Shown here: in pieces, positions 1 to 7,262 of the stretch
How the letters are laid out: the number at the start of each line of letters is the position of its first letter
Position numbering within the stretch: the stretch's first letter is position 1
Translations under genes and position numbers: made by a program
Source of the DNA: Oscillospiraceae bacterium
Lineage (GTDB): Bacteria; Bacillota; Clostridia; Oscillospirales; Oscillospiraceae
Reading direction: 5' to 3'
Assembly (NCBI GenBank): GCA_015068155.1
Contig: SVLC01000021.1
Coordinates: 1 to 32,463, forward strand
DNA length: 32,463 nt
Notes under the pieces: model-generated
What the model was told of the DNA's origin: nothing
Seen by the model: the letters and a program-made list of their open reading frames with translations, nothing else
Databases searched by the model: none

Positions 1-91
1 CAAGCGCAGACAAAAATAAATACGAAAAACCGGAAATCAAGCCAATGACATATATGACTCGTTGTACCATTGTCATTTCGTTCCATTTCAT
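1..91 (-). CDS. N-terminus of a membrane protein, cut by window edge
   Basis: Only the first 30 codons are in the window. The ATG at 91-89 on the minus strand follows a GGGAGG ribosome site with 7-base spacing, and no stop occurs before position 1. The peptide starts MKWNEMTMVQRVIYVIGLIS and continues with hydrophobic residues (about 12-30), so it looks like a first transmembrane segment preceded by a short cytoplasmic tail. The family cannot be identified from this much sequence. Its transcript would start at the promoter at 179-207 and carry the tRNA-Leu-like sequence at 109-168 as its leader. The start call rests on the good ribosome site and the hydrophobic reading frame. Confidence 0.6.
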   Translation of the reverse strand, partial: MKWNEMTMVQRVIYVIGLISGFSYLFLSAL

Positions 92-108
92 TGCAATACC
101 TCCCGAAA

Positions 109-168
109 AACCTTCACTGAGGTGACATCACCTAAATCCAATGAGTCTACCAATTCCACCACATCCGC
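109..168 (-). pseudogene. degenerate tRNA-Leu (UAG-like) 5' half in an mRNA leader
   Basis: Read on the minus strand from 168, the sequence has a tRNA-Leu acceptor 5' strand (GCGGATG), a typical D-arm (GTGGAATTGGTAGAC) and an anticodon-loop-like TTTAG. After that the 3' side of the anticodon stem does not pair well. Homology appears to fade at GTGAAGGTT, near where the T-arm should be. No CATCCGC 3' acceptor strand follows; a ribosome site and ATG come instead. It therefore cannot fold into a complete tRNA. An inverted repeat (AGGTGA, 2 bases, TCACCT; 120-133) lies in the altered part. It is either a tRNA remnant left by rearrangement or integration, or a tRNA-derived leader. Which of these holds cannot be decided from this window. 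Confidence 0.55.
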
Positions 169-178
169 GTAGAGGCTC

Positions 179-207
179 ATTTTACCATAGGAATAAATAT
201 TTGTCAA
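179..207 (-). promoter_or_regulatory. strong sigma-A promoter upstream of the tRNA-like leader
   Basis: On the minus strand a TTGACA -35 (207-202), a 17-base spacer and a TAAAAT -10 (184-179) lie 10 bases before the tRNA-like 5' end. This matches the usual spacing of a tRNA promoter. Confidence 0.8.
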
Positions 208-231
208 TTCTATTCTCCGCAGAAAAAAGAG

Positions 232-260
232 GTGACGGGTGGGGGAATGTGTGTTATAAT
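232..260 (+). promoter_or_regulatory. promoter for the HPrK-like/GTPase operon
   Basis: A -35 GTGACG (232-237), 17-base spacer and perfect TATAAT (255-260) with an upstream TG (extended -10) precede the ribosome site AAGGAGG. It diverges from the promoter at 179-207. Confidence 0.7.
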
Positions 261-288
261 GGGGAAAAATGGTGGAAGGAGGGGCGAT

Positions 289-1020
289 ATGGCGGTATTT
301 CGCATGAAAATTGCAGGGGCGGTGGCGGCGGTGGCGTCGCTGTTTGACTCCACGCCCCATTATTTGGGCGCCTATCTCACCGACGAAGCCCCGGATTTTT
401 CTGTCGTTGTCACAGAAGAGGATCTGCGCTTCGAGCAGGCGGAACTGGATGCCGAAGCGGCGGAAGAGGGCTTTCGCCGCCGGGCATTCACCGACCCCTT
501 TTTGGAACGGGCCGCCATCCAGCGGGCTTTTGCCGAATATCTGTTCCGGCAGGATACCCTACTGGTCCATGGCAGCGCTGTGGCGGTGGATGGCAAGGCC
601 TATCTTTTTATGGCCAAAAGCGGCACCGGCAAATCCACCCACACCCGGTTTTGGCGGGAGGTTTTCGGTGACCGGGCGGTGATGATCAACGATGACAAGC
701 CCTTTTTGGCGCTGACGGACCGGGGCGTGGTGGCGTATGGTTCGCCCTGGAGCGGCAAACACGGTTTGGATACCAATATTTCTGCTCCTTTGGCGGGCAT
801 CTGCATTTTGGAACGGGGGTCGGAAAACAAAATCTTGCCCATTTCCGCCCCGGAGGCCCTGGAAATGCTGCGCAAACAGAGCTACTGTCCTATGGACGCG
901 GCGGCGCGCCCCCGATTTGAAGCGCTGACGGCGCAATTGGCCGCGGTGGTGCCCCTTTGGCGCATGACCTGCACCAAAGATCCCCAGGCAGCCAGCCTGG
1001 CCCATGACACCATGGGCTGA
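289..1020 (+). CDS. HPr-kinase/PEPCK-fold P-loop protein
   Basis: This 243-residue soluble protein has a Walker A motif (AKSGTGKST, residues 109-117), a preceding LLVHGSAV strand-turn, and a Walker B-like INDDKP (133-138). This is the arrangement of the HPr kinase/PEP carboxykinase-like P-loop fold. It is shorter than true HprK (about 310 residues) and lacks a recognisable HprK N-terminal domain, so it is best treated as an HprK-like kinase of unknown substrate. The start at ATG 289 is chosen because AAGGAGGGG sits 5 bases upstream; the in-frame start at 232 lies inside the promoter. It ends 31 bases before the GTPase-NYN gene and is probably cotranscribed with it. Homologues in gut Firmicutes are usually annotated as hypothetical, and its role is unknown. 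Confidence 0.75.
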   Translation: MAVFRMKIAGAVAAVASLFDSTPHYLGAYLTDEAPDFSVVVTEEDLRFEQAELDAEAAEEGFRRRAFTDPFLERAAIQRAFAEYLFRQDTLLVHGSAVAVDGKAYLFMAKSGTGKSTHTRFWREVFGDRAVMINDDKPFLALTDRGVVAYGSPWSGKHGLDTNISAPLAGICILERGSENKILPISAPEALEMLRKQSYCPMDAAARPRFEALTAQLAAVVPLWRMTCTKDPQAASLAHDTMG

Positions 1021-1051
1021 GAAACAGATTCTTGAGAAAGGAGGCGTTGCT

Positions 1052-3541
1052 ATGCCAAAAAAACCGTTGACCCTGGGGATTTTAGCCCATGTGGACGCCG
1101 GCAAGACCACCTTATCCGAAGCGCTGCTGTACTGCAGCGGCAGCAGACGCACACTGGGCCGTGTGGATCATGGCAATGCCTATCTGGATACCCACGATCT
1201 GGAGCGTCGCCGGGGCATTACCATTTTTTCCAAGCAGGCGCTGCTGGAAACCGCCAATCGGGCGGTGACCCTGGTGGATACCCCCGGCCACGTGGATTTC
1301 TCCGGCGAGGCCGAACGGACCATGCCGATTTTGGACGGCGCGGTGCTGGTGATCAGCGGAACCGACGGGGTGCAGGCCCATACATTGACGCTGTGGAAGC
1401 TGCTGGAGAAGTATGGCGTGCCCACATTCCTATTCATCAATAAAATGGACCTGGCGGATACGGACCGGGAAAAGCTGATGGCGCAGATGCAATCCCGGCT
1501 CAGCCCGGGCTGTTTGGACACCGCTGATCCGGCGTTCCAGGAAAACGCCGCCCTTTGCGAGGAAAGCCTGCTGGAAACCTATCTTTCCGAAGGCGCGCTG
1601 GCGGATGATGGTGTGCGGGCGCTGGTGGCCCAGCGGAGGATCTTCCCTTGCTGCTTCGGTTCGGCGCTGAAATTGGAGGGCGTGGCGGAATTTTTGGACA
1701 TTTTGGACCGGTTCGCCCCGGAGTTTGCGGAAAAACCGGATTTTGCGGCCCGGGTGCATAAAATTTCCCGGGATGCCCAGGGCAATCGGTTGACATGGCT
1801 GAAGATCACCGGCGGCAGTCTGAAGGTCCGCGGGTCGGTGGGTGACGAAAAGATTCAGGCCATTCGGCTGTATTCCGGAGAAAAATTCACCGCGGTGGAG
1901 ACGGTCGCCGCCGGCGCGCTTTGCGCCGTGACGGGGTTAAGCCAAACCTATGCCGGCCAGGGGTTGGGGGCGGAGCCTTCCGCGCCGCTGCCCCAGCTGC
2001 AGCCGGTTATGACCTACCGGGTGGAAACTGCCGGCGATCCGGCGCTGCTGCTGCCCAAGCTGAAGCTGCTGGAAGAGGAAGATCCCCTGCTGCGAGTGCT
2101 GTGGGAAAGCGCCACTGGCCAAATTTCCGTGCAGCTCATGGGTTCGGTGCAGATGGAAGTATTCACCAACATCGTCCAGGAGCGGTTCGGCGTCCAGATC
2201 CGTTTGTCCGATCCCAGGATCTATTATCTGGAAACCATTGAAAATACGGTGGAGGGCGTGGGGCATTTTGAGCCTTTGCGGCATTATGCCGAAGCCCATA
2301 TCCTGCTGGAGCCGCTGCCCCGGGGCGCGGGGGTGCAGACGGATACCCTTTGCCCTACCGATGTGCTGGATATGAACTGGCAGCGGCTGATTTTGGGGCA
2401 TCTGTCGGAAAAACGGCATAAGGGCGTGCTGATAGGGGCGCCCATTACGGATGTGAAAATGACCCTTTTGGTGGGCAAGGCCCATTTGAAGCACACCGAA
2501 GGCGGCGATTTCCGCCAGGCTACCTACCGGGCGGTCCGCCAGGGCCTGATGCAGGCAAAATCCCGGCTGCTGGAGCCGTGGTATGATTTTGTGCTGACGG
2601 TGCCTACGGCATCCATTGGCCGGGCGATCACCGATATCCGGGCCATGAGCGGCGAAATGGATGCGCCGGAAAGCCTGGGTGAAGTGTCTGTGCTGAAAGG
2701 TATTTTGCCGGCGGCGGAACTGGGAGATTACGCCCAAACATTGGCTGCCTACACCCAGGGCAGGGGACAGCTGCAGATCTCGCTGCATGGGTATCTGCCC
2801 TGCCACAATGAGGACCAGGTGGTGGCGGAAGCGGCTTACGAGCCGGAGGCGGATGTGGAGAACACACCGGATTCCGTATTCTGCGCCCATGGCGCCGGCT
2901 TTACGGTGAAATGGAACGAAGTGAAAAACTATATGCATTTGGAAAGCGGCCTGAAGGCGGAAAAAGGTCCGCAAATTCTGACCCGGAATTTGTCTGCTGA
3001 CGATATGACCCTGGAAAAGATCATGGAGCGGGAATTTGGTCCCATCAAGCGGCCTCAATACACCGCCCCGGAAAACCGGCCGGCTTCGGAACTGCTGACT
3101 ATCCGGCCGCCCAAGCAGCAATATCTCATTGTGGATGGCTACAATCTGATCTTTGCCTGGAAACAGATCGACCAAACCGCACAGGCGGATATTTCCGCCG
3201 CCCGGGATCTGCTGTGCAGCCGGTTGTCCAATTACGCCGCTTACAAAAAATGCCGCACCGTGGTGGTTTTTGACGGCTACAAGCAAAAGGGAAATCCCGG
3301 AGAAAAGGAGCAGAATTTGGGCATCCAGGTGGTGTACACCAAGGAAAATCAGACCGCCGATGCATATATGGAGGCGCTGGTGGCCCAAATCGGCCCCAAT
3401 TATAATGTACGGGTGGCGTCTTCCGATGGACTGGTGCAGTTGGGTTCGCTGCGCAGCGGTGTGCTGCGGGTCAGCGCCCGGGAGCTGCTGGAGGAGCTGG
3501 CCGCTGCTGAAAAGGAAATGCAGAAGCATTATAAAGCGTAA
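1052..3541 (+). CDS. Tet(M)-like translational GTPase fused to NYN/YacP (Rae1-like) nuclease domain
   Basis: An 829-residue fusion. Residues 1 to about 660 form an EF-G-like GTPase of the ribosomal-protection type: G1 AHVDAGKTT (12-20), RGIT (54-57), DTPGH (76-80), NKMD (130-133), then EF-G-type later domains. Residues about 688-829 form a NYN/PIN-like domain resembling YacP/Rae1, with acidic residues in VDGYN (D695), VVFDGY (D741), TADAY (D770) and SSDG (D792), ending with the YacP-like SARELLEEL. Tet(M) is about 640 residues and has no such tail. In Bacillus subtilis, Rae1 is an endoribonuclease that cuts mRNA at the ribosomal A site, so the fusion plausibly delivers a nuclease to that site; this is inference. 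ATG 1052 follows AAAGGAGG; the alternative start at 1004 lies inside the upstream gene. Tetracycline resistance should not be assumed. Confidence 0.85.
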   Translation: MPKKPLTLGILAHVDAGKTTLSEALLYCSGSRRTLGRVDHGNAYLDTHDLERRRGITIFSKQALLETANRAVTLVDTPGHVDFSGEAERTMPILDGAVLVISGTDGVQAHTLTLWKLLEKYGVPTFLFINKMDLADTDREKLMAQMQSRLSPGCLDTADPAFQENAALCEESLLETYLSEGALADDGVRALVAQRRIFPCCFGSALKLEGVAEFLDILDRFAPEFAEKPDFAARVHKISRDAQGNRLTWLKITGGSLKVRGSVGDEKIQAIRLYSGEKFTAVETVAAGALCAVTGLSQTYAGQGLGAEPSAPLPQLQPVMTYRVETAGDPALLLPKLKLLEEEDPLLRVLWESATGQISVQLMGSVQMEVFTNIVQERFGVQIRLSDPRIYYLETIENTVEGVGHFEPLRHYAEAHILLEPLPRGAGVQTDTLCPTDVLDMNWQRLILGHLSEKRHKGVLIGAPITDVKMTLLVGKAHLKHTEGGDFRQATYRAVRQGLMQAKSRLLEPWYDFVLTVPTASIGRAITDIRAMSGEMDAPESLGEVSVLKGILPAAELGDYAQTLAAYTQGRGQLQISLHGYLPCHNEDQVVAEAAYEPEADVENTPDSVFCAHGAGFTVKWNEVKNYMHLESGLKAEKGPQILTRNLSADDMTLEKIMEREFGPIKRPQYTAPENRPASELLTIRPPKQQYLIVDGYNLIFAWKQIDQTAQADISAARDLLCSRLSNYAAYKKCRTVVVFDGYKQKGNPGEKEQNLGIQVVYTKENQTADAYMEALVAQIGPNYNVRVASSDGLVQLGSLRSGVLRVSARELLEELAAAEKEMQKHYKA

Positions 3542-3576
3542 TAGCCACAAACTGAAAATTTCCCATCCACGCAAAA

Positions 3577-3600
3577 AAGACCGGCTTAGCCGGTCTTTTT
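3577..3600. terminator. bidirectional terminator
   Basis: An 8-base perfect stem (AGACCGGC / GCCGGTCT, 3578-3596) with a TTA loop is flanked by A-runs and T-runs. It separates the convergent GTPase-NYN and symporter genes and can serve both strands. Confidence 0.9.
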
Positions 3601-3602
3601 TA

Positions 3603-4991
3603 TCAGATTTCTGCTTTTGCCTTCTTTTTGCGGAAAATCAAACTGCGGAACAGGATCAGATTGATCACCAGGAAGAATGCTGCTACGATGGTCAGCGTCA
3701 AATAGGGCTGGGTGGGGGCCATGGTGGCCAAAATCAGAATGGGGAAGCCGAAGACCATAGCCGGGAAATTTTGATACACCAGGTTGTCTGCCACCGGGGT
3801 CTTGAAATCGCCGTCGATCTCCCGGAGCAGGATCACGCCGGTGCTGGCGGTGCCGGTGAGCATACCGTACATGGCCAAAAACTGCTGCTCGGCATAGCCG
3901 GGGAACAGCTTCTTGCTGACGAAAAGCACATACGCATAGGTGATCACCAGACCCGCTACACCCAAAATCAGCAGCACAGCCCAGTATTGGCCGATGATAT
4001 CCAGCCGGATAGCGGCGATACTGGCGGTGACCATGATGTCGTAGAAGAAATTGGTAGCGCGGTTCAGGAGGAAATTGTTGGTATAGTTGCGGTGGATGAT
4101 GTTTTTCTTCCGCAGGAAATTCATCACATTCTTCAGCACGGTAGCGCCCAATACGCCCAGCAGGAAGTTAAAGCCGTAGATGGTATTGCGCATGCCCGGC
4201 ATCAGCTCGCCCAAGCCCAGCATCAAAAGATAGGCCAGCATATAGGCTACCATGATCAGGGCGATCTGAATGGTGAACTTATCCAGGTTTTCCTGCAGCG
4301 GGATCTCGTTTTCGCCTTCCACGGCTTCCTGGGCAGCGCCGGAGCCTTTATCCAGCTTGATCTTGCCCTTCCGCTTGAGAATGTTCAGATAGATCACGCC
4401 GCCGATGCTGGCAGCCAAAAAGCCCATGGAAGCGATGGTCAGGCCGAAGCTTTTGCCGCCGACAAAGCCGTAATCACTTTCATAAATGCCGCCGTAGTTC
4501 ATGGCCTGTCCGGGACCCTGGCCGAAGCCCAGCGCCAGCAGCAGGCCGCCGGCTTCCAGCAGGTCCTTGATGAAAATGCCGCCGATGATGCAGATGATCA
4601 TGCCGGCCAGAGCCTGCAGCAGATAGGTGGAAACGGTGGTCAAGCCGGTATTGAAGATCTCTGCGGTGCGTTGCTTGCCCAGCTTGCCGCCGGTGGTCCG
4701 CAGAGCCGAAGCGGTGAAGCCCAGGGCCAGCATATGGTAGGTGATCAGCTCCAGCCAGGCTGCGCCGTTACCGCCGAAGAAAGCGGTGTTGAACATTTCC
4801 CGGCCGGTGATATTGTTATAGATCACGGAAATGATCAGCAGAAAACCGCCGCCCAGCACGGAGGTGGGGATCAGGGAAGCCTGCAGCCAGGGAATGGACC
4901 GTTTGAGCATATGGGCGGCCATCAGCGCCACCAGCAGTACGGCGATGAGGTTGAAAAAGCCCCATGCGCTAAAGTCCCAGAAATTCGTCAT
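3603..4991 (-). CDS. gltS: GltS-type Na+/glutamate symporter family protein
   Basis: A 462-residue polytopic membrane protein with about 10-12 hydrophobic segments. The glycine-rich GFGQGPGQA and the overall pattern fit the ESS (GltS) family, which imports glutamate with Na+; the substrate here is inferred from family only. A charged loop rich in Lys and Glu near the middle separates two halves, as in family members. The ATG at 4991-4989 follows GGAGAGGAGA. The start lies 23 bases inside the end of the upstream acyltransferase gene, so the two are probably translationally coupled. Na+ export by the decarboxylase encoded at 27575-32319 could energise it. Related carboxylate or other amino-acid substrates remain possible. 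Confidence 0.75.
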   Translation of the reverse strand: MTNFWDFSAWGFFNLIAVLLVALMAAHMLKRSIPWLQASLIPTSVLGGGFLLIISVIYNNITGREMFNTAFFGGNGAAWLELITYHMLALGFTASALRTTGGKLGKQRTAEIFNTGLTTVSTYLLQALAGMIICIIGGIFIKDLLEAGGLLLALGFGQGPGQAMNYGGIYESDYGFVGGKSFGLTIASMGFLAASIGGVIYLNILKRKGKIKLDKGSGAAQEAVEGENEIPLQENLDKFTIQIALIMVAYMLAYLLMLGLGELMPGMRNTIYGFNFLLGVLGATVLKNVMNFLRKKNIIHRNYTNNFLLNRATNFFYDIMVTASIAAIRLDIIGQYWAVLLILGVAGLVITYAYVLFVSKKLFPGYAEQQFLAMYGMLTGTASTGVILLREIDGDFKTPVADNLVYQNFPAMVFGFPILILATMAPTQPYLTLTIVAAFFLVINLILFRSLIFRKKKAKAEI

Positions 4992-6165
4992 AAGGTTCTC
5001 CTCTCCGAATGTTTTTCCAGCGGTGTATAAAATGTACGTATTTCAGTCCATTGAAACGCTTGCCGCCCTTAAGCTGCAGAATATCGTTGCCGGCGTAGAC
5101 ATTCAATTTGTTCTTGCCCAGCAGGGTGATGGTCGCCAGCTCGTCGAAGGAATAGCTTTGACCGTCGATGGTGATACGATCGCCGTAAAGGCAAAGGGTG
5201 GCGTTTTCTTTCAGAATATCCTTGTTTTTGCAGGGATGCACCAAGCTCAGCCGTACGGTTTCGGTGTAAAGCGGCGCGTCGGTGAGAGCCGTCAGATCCA
5301 GTTGGTTTATGTAGGCGCTTTGGAAATCATACCAATCTGCCACGAAGCGGTGGGGGAATTGGCAATCCACGCCTTCCAGCTCCTTGGTGGGCAGATGGCG
5401 GACGGTTTTGCCGCATTTTTTGCAGGAGATCACATCGTTCCGGCTTTCAAATTCCGAAAGACCGCACCAGGGACAGACATACATGGCCCGCTCCAAAAAT
5501 TCCGCGTTCTTTTTGTGGTGGAATTGGTCGGTGACCATAGCCTCGTCGTGGGTCAGCTCCTGCTGGATCAGCAGATTCAGTTGGTCATTGGACATGGCGT
5601 TGTATTCCGCCGGCTCAATGACCCGCCGTACATAGCTGCGCATGGGACCCTTGCGGATCACATCGCTCCATCTGGGCTGTACGCCATAGCCGCCTTCGAT
5701 GCGGAAAATGGCGATGGGCAGGCCCAGTTTTTTCGCCAGCGGCGCGATGGTGGGCTTGATGTACACCGTACGGCCGTGAAAGGTGCGGTGTCCCTCCGGG
5801 GCAATGCAGATGCTGCCGCCCTCCCGGGCCACCTTGATGCAGCTTTTCACCGCCTGCAGGTCGGTGGCCTGCTTGCGGATGGGAATGGGAGCCACCAGCC
5901 AGCGGATCAGCCGGGATACCCAGCCCATGGAGAACAGATCCTCGCTGGCCATGTAGTAAACCGGCTGGTGAAAGGTAACGCCCACGAAGAATTGGTCGAA
6001 GGCGGTCTGATGATTCATCAGGATCAGATAGGGCCGTTTGCCGGAATCGGGAAATTTTTCAATTTTAATGTGGTAGCGCAGACTGGTGTAAACACCCAGG
6101 GTCCAGCGCAGCAGGAAGACCACCGCCTTGTGGCGGAATTTGATCCAGTTGTCGTTTCTTTTCAT
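4969..6165 (-). CDS. PlsC-like acyltransferase with zinc ribbon and C-terminal beta domain
   Basis: A 398-residue protein. The N-terminal half has the glycerophospholipid acyltransferase motifs NHx4D (N51, H52, D57) and PEGHR (123-127), typical of 1-acyl-glycerol-3-phosphate acyltransferases. A zinc ribbon follows (C231, C234, C248, C251). The last ~60 residues look like a small beta-rich (PH/GRAM-like) domain, from YGDRITIDG to the end. PlsC enzymes are usually about 200-250 residues, so the second half is an addition. Likely acts at the membrane on lysophospholipid or a related acceptor; the substrate is not shown. ATG 6165 is preferred over the start at 6207 because GAGGTG precedes it by 6 bases. 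The gene overlaps the downstream symporter by 23 bases. Confidence 0.75.
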   Translation of the reverse strand: MKRNDNWIKFRHKAVVFLLRWTLGVYTSLRYHIKIEKFPDSGKRPYLILMNHQTAFDQFFVGVTFHQPVYYMASEDLFSMGWVSRLIRWLVAPIPIRKQATDLQAVKSCIKVAREGGSICIAPEGHRTFHGRTVYIKPTIAPLAKKLGLPIAIFRIEGGYGVQPRWSDVIRKGPMRSYVRRVIEPAEYNAMSNDQLNLLIQQELTHDEAMVTDQFHHKKNAEFLERAMYVCPWCGLSEFESRNDVISCKKCGKTVRHLPTKELEGVDCQFPHRFVADWYDFQSAYINQLDLTALTDAPLYTETVRLSLVHPCKNKDILKENATLCLYGDRITIDGQSYSFDELATITLLGKNKLNVYAGNDILQLKGGKRFNGLKYVHFIHRWKNIRRGEPYDEFLGL

Positions 6166-6207
6166 GTTCACACCTCGCTGATGTGATTTACCGGAATAGA
6201 ATAACAT

Positions 6208-6224
6208 CGCCGCCTAAAGCGGCG
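6208..6224 (-). other. 5' UTR hairpin ahead of the acyltransferase gene
   Basis: CGCCGC (6208-6213) and GCGGCG (6219-6224) form a GC-only 6-base stem with a 5-base loop, between the promoter and the ribosome site. No T-run follows in the direction of transcription, so it is more likely a leader structure than a terminator. Confidence 0.4.
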
Positions 6225-6255
6225 CTTAAGAAAGCGTATGAAGCCTTACCCTGAT

Positions 6256-6285
6256 AGAATACCATTTTTTTACCCGGTTTGTCAA
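6256..6285 (-). promoter_or_regulatory. promoter for acyltransferase-symporter operon
   Basis: On the minus strand TTGACA (6285-6280), an 18-base spacer and TATTCT (6261-6256). Confidence 0.65.
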
Positions 6286-6302
6286 GAAAAGGATGGTTTT
6301 TG

Positions 6303-6364
6303 GGCTGTCAGGCAGCCGATGACAGTGAAAAAGTTACAAAAACGGGAAAAGATTGTAACTTTTT
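6303..6364. promoter_or_regulatory. dyad-symmetry cluster between divergent promoters
   Basis: Two nested inverted repeats (GGCTG/CAGCC, 6303-6317; CTGTCA/TGACAG, 6305-6325) are followed by a perfect 12-base inverted repeat (AAAAAGTTACAA at 6328-6339, TTGTAACTTTTT at 6353-6364). They sit between the -35 of the acyltransferase promoter and the -35 of the YwaF-like gene. They may be operator sites or RNA hairpins. No regulator family is recognised. Confidence 0.45.
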
Positions 6365-6376
6365 GTTCCTAAAATG

Positions 6377-6405
6377 TTGACTTTTGCCCAGGCAAAGTGT
6401 ATAAT
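6377..6405 (+). promoter_or_regulatory. promoter for the YwaF-like gene
   Basis: TTGACT (6377-6382), a 17-base spacer and a perfect TATAAT (6400-6405). Confidence 0.8.
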
Positions 6406-6443
6406 GCAACCAAAGTCGGCAACGGTCCGACAAGGAGGAAGCT

Positions 6444-7223
6444 ATGAGAGAGTTTTTAATGAAGCTGTTTGCCATGTCCTTTTTTGACACCGGCATTCAA
6501 ATAACGCCCTTTTCCGGCGCGCATATCGCCTACATGGCGCTGATCTTTGGCGGAATCGCAGCCGGCTATGCTGCGTTGCGGCACAAGACTGCGGATAAAA
6601 AGGAAAAAGCCCTGCGTTTACTGGCGTATGCCCTGGCCATTTCCTATTTTTCCGATTTCTTTTTCCATGATTTTGTCTATGGCGGCATGAACATGGATAA
6701 GTTGCCCTTCCATATCTGTACGGTTTTGTGCCCGCTGATCCTGGTGGCCCAGTTCAACCGGAACGGCCACAAGCTCCGGGAACCGGTGGCGGTGCTGGCC
6801 ACCCTGGCGCCGATGATGTATCTGTGCTATCCGGCCAGCGTGGGCACCGGCGAACCCTGGTGCTATCAGGCGGTGCAGACCATGTTTTATCATGGCGTGC
6901 TGATGGCCTGGGGCATTCTGTCCATGGCGCTGGGCGCGGTAAAACCGGAGATTTCCCGGGCCTGGAAAAGCGGCGCGCTGCTGGCGGGCATTACCCTGTG
7001 GGCCAAAATGGGCAATGTGATGCTGGAGCATAACTGGTTCTTCCTGGAGGCGGATGCGCTGTATCTGGGGCTGGTGGAAAACGGTATCATTCCCCAGTGG
7101 CTGCTGATGGTCATCAATCCGGTGGTGTATTTTATGGCGGTATTGCTGCTGTACGGTGTATGCCATGGTATCCGGAAGCTGGGCCACAGAACGGTGTGCG
7201 TCCCTGCCCCCGTTGCCTGTTAA
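6444..7223 (+). CDS. YwaF/TMEM164-like (TIGR02206-type) integral membrane protein
   Basis: A 259-residue protein with about seven hydrophobic segments. The pattern of a conserved LPFHICTVLCPL segment (about residues 93-104) with flanking acidic and histidine residues is typical of YwaF-type membrane proteins (TIGR02206 family, related to TMEM164). Their biochemical function in bacteria is not established. The ATG follows CAAGGAGGAAGCT at good spacing and lies about 30 bases downstream of the expected transcription start. It is monocistronic and ends at a strong hairpin shared with the convergent tatD gene. Confidence 0.7.
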   Translation: MREFLMKLFAMSFFDTGIQITPFSGAHIAYMALIFGGIAAGYAALRHKTADKKEKALRLLAYALAISYFSDFFFHDFVYGGMNMDKLPFHICTVLCPLILVAQFNRNGHKLREPVAVLATLAPMMYLCYPASVGTGEPWCYQAVQTMFYHGVLMAWGILSMALGAVKPEISRAWKSGALLAGITLWAKMGNVMLEHNWFFLEADALYLGLVENGIIPQWLLMVINPVVYFMAVLLLYGVCHGIRKLGHRTVCVPAPVAC

Positions 7224-7230
7224 TAACAAA

Positions 7231-7257
7231 AGCCGGCAGGTATCCTGCCGGCTTGTT
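7231..7257. terminator. bidirectional terminator
   Basis: A perfect 10-base stem (AGCCGGCAGG, 7231-7240; CCTGCCGGCT, 7244-7253) with a TAT loop lies between convergent genes. Confidence 0.85.
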
Positions 7258-7262
7258 GATTT

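Noticed and set aside
109..168. A functional tRNA-Leu gene
   Set aside because: The 3' half and the acceptor 3' strand are missing, so no complete cloverleaf can form.
1052..3541. A tetracycline resistance gene
   Set aside because: The protein is Tet(M)-like in its GTPase and later domains, but such chromosomal relatives are common and resistance cannot be inferred; the NYN fusion also sets it apart.
1937..3574. Long minus-strand open frame opposite the GTPase
   Set aside because: Shadow of a clear EF-G-like gene; no ribosome site and no family-like pattern.
3153..5030. Long plus-strand open frame of about 625 residues
   Set aside because: It is a shadow of the GTPase-NYN end and the minus-strand symporter; its composition is Gln/His-rich and it crosses a terminator.
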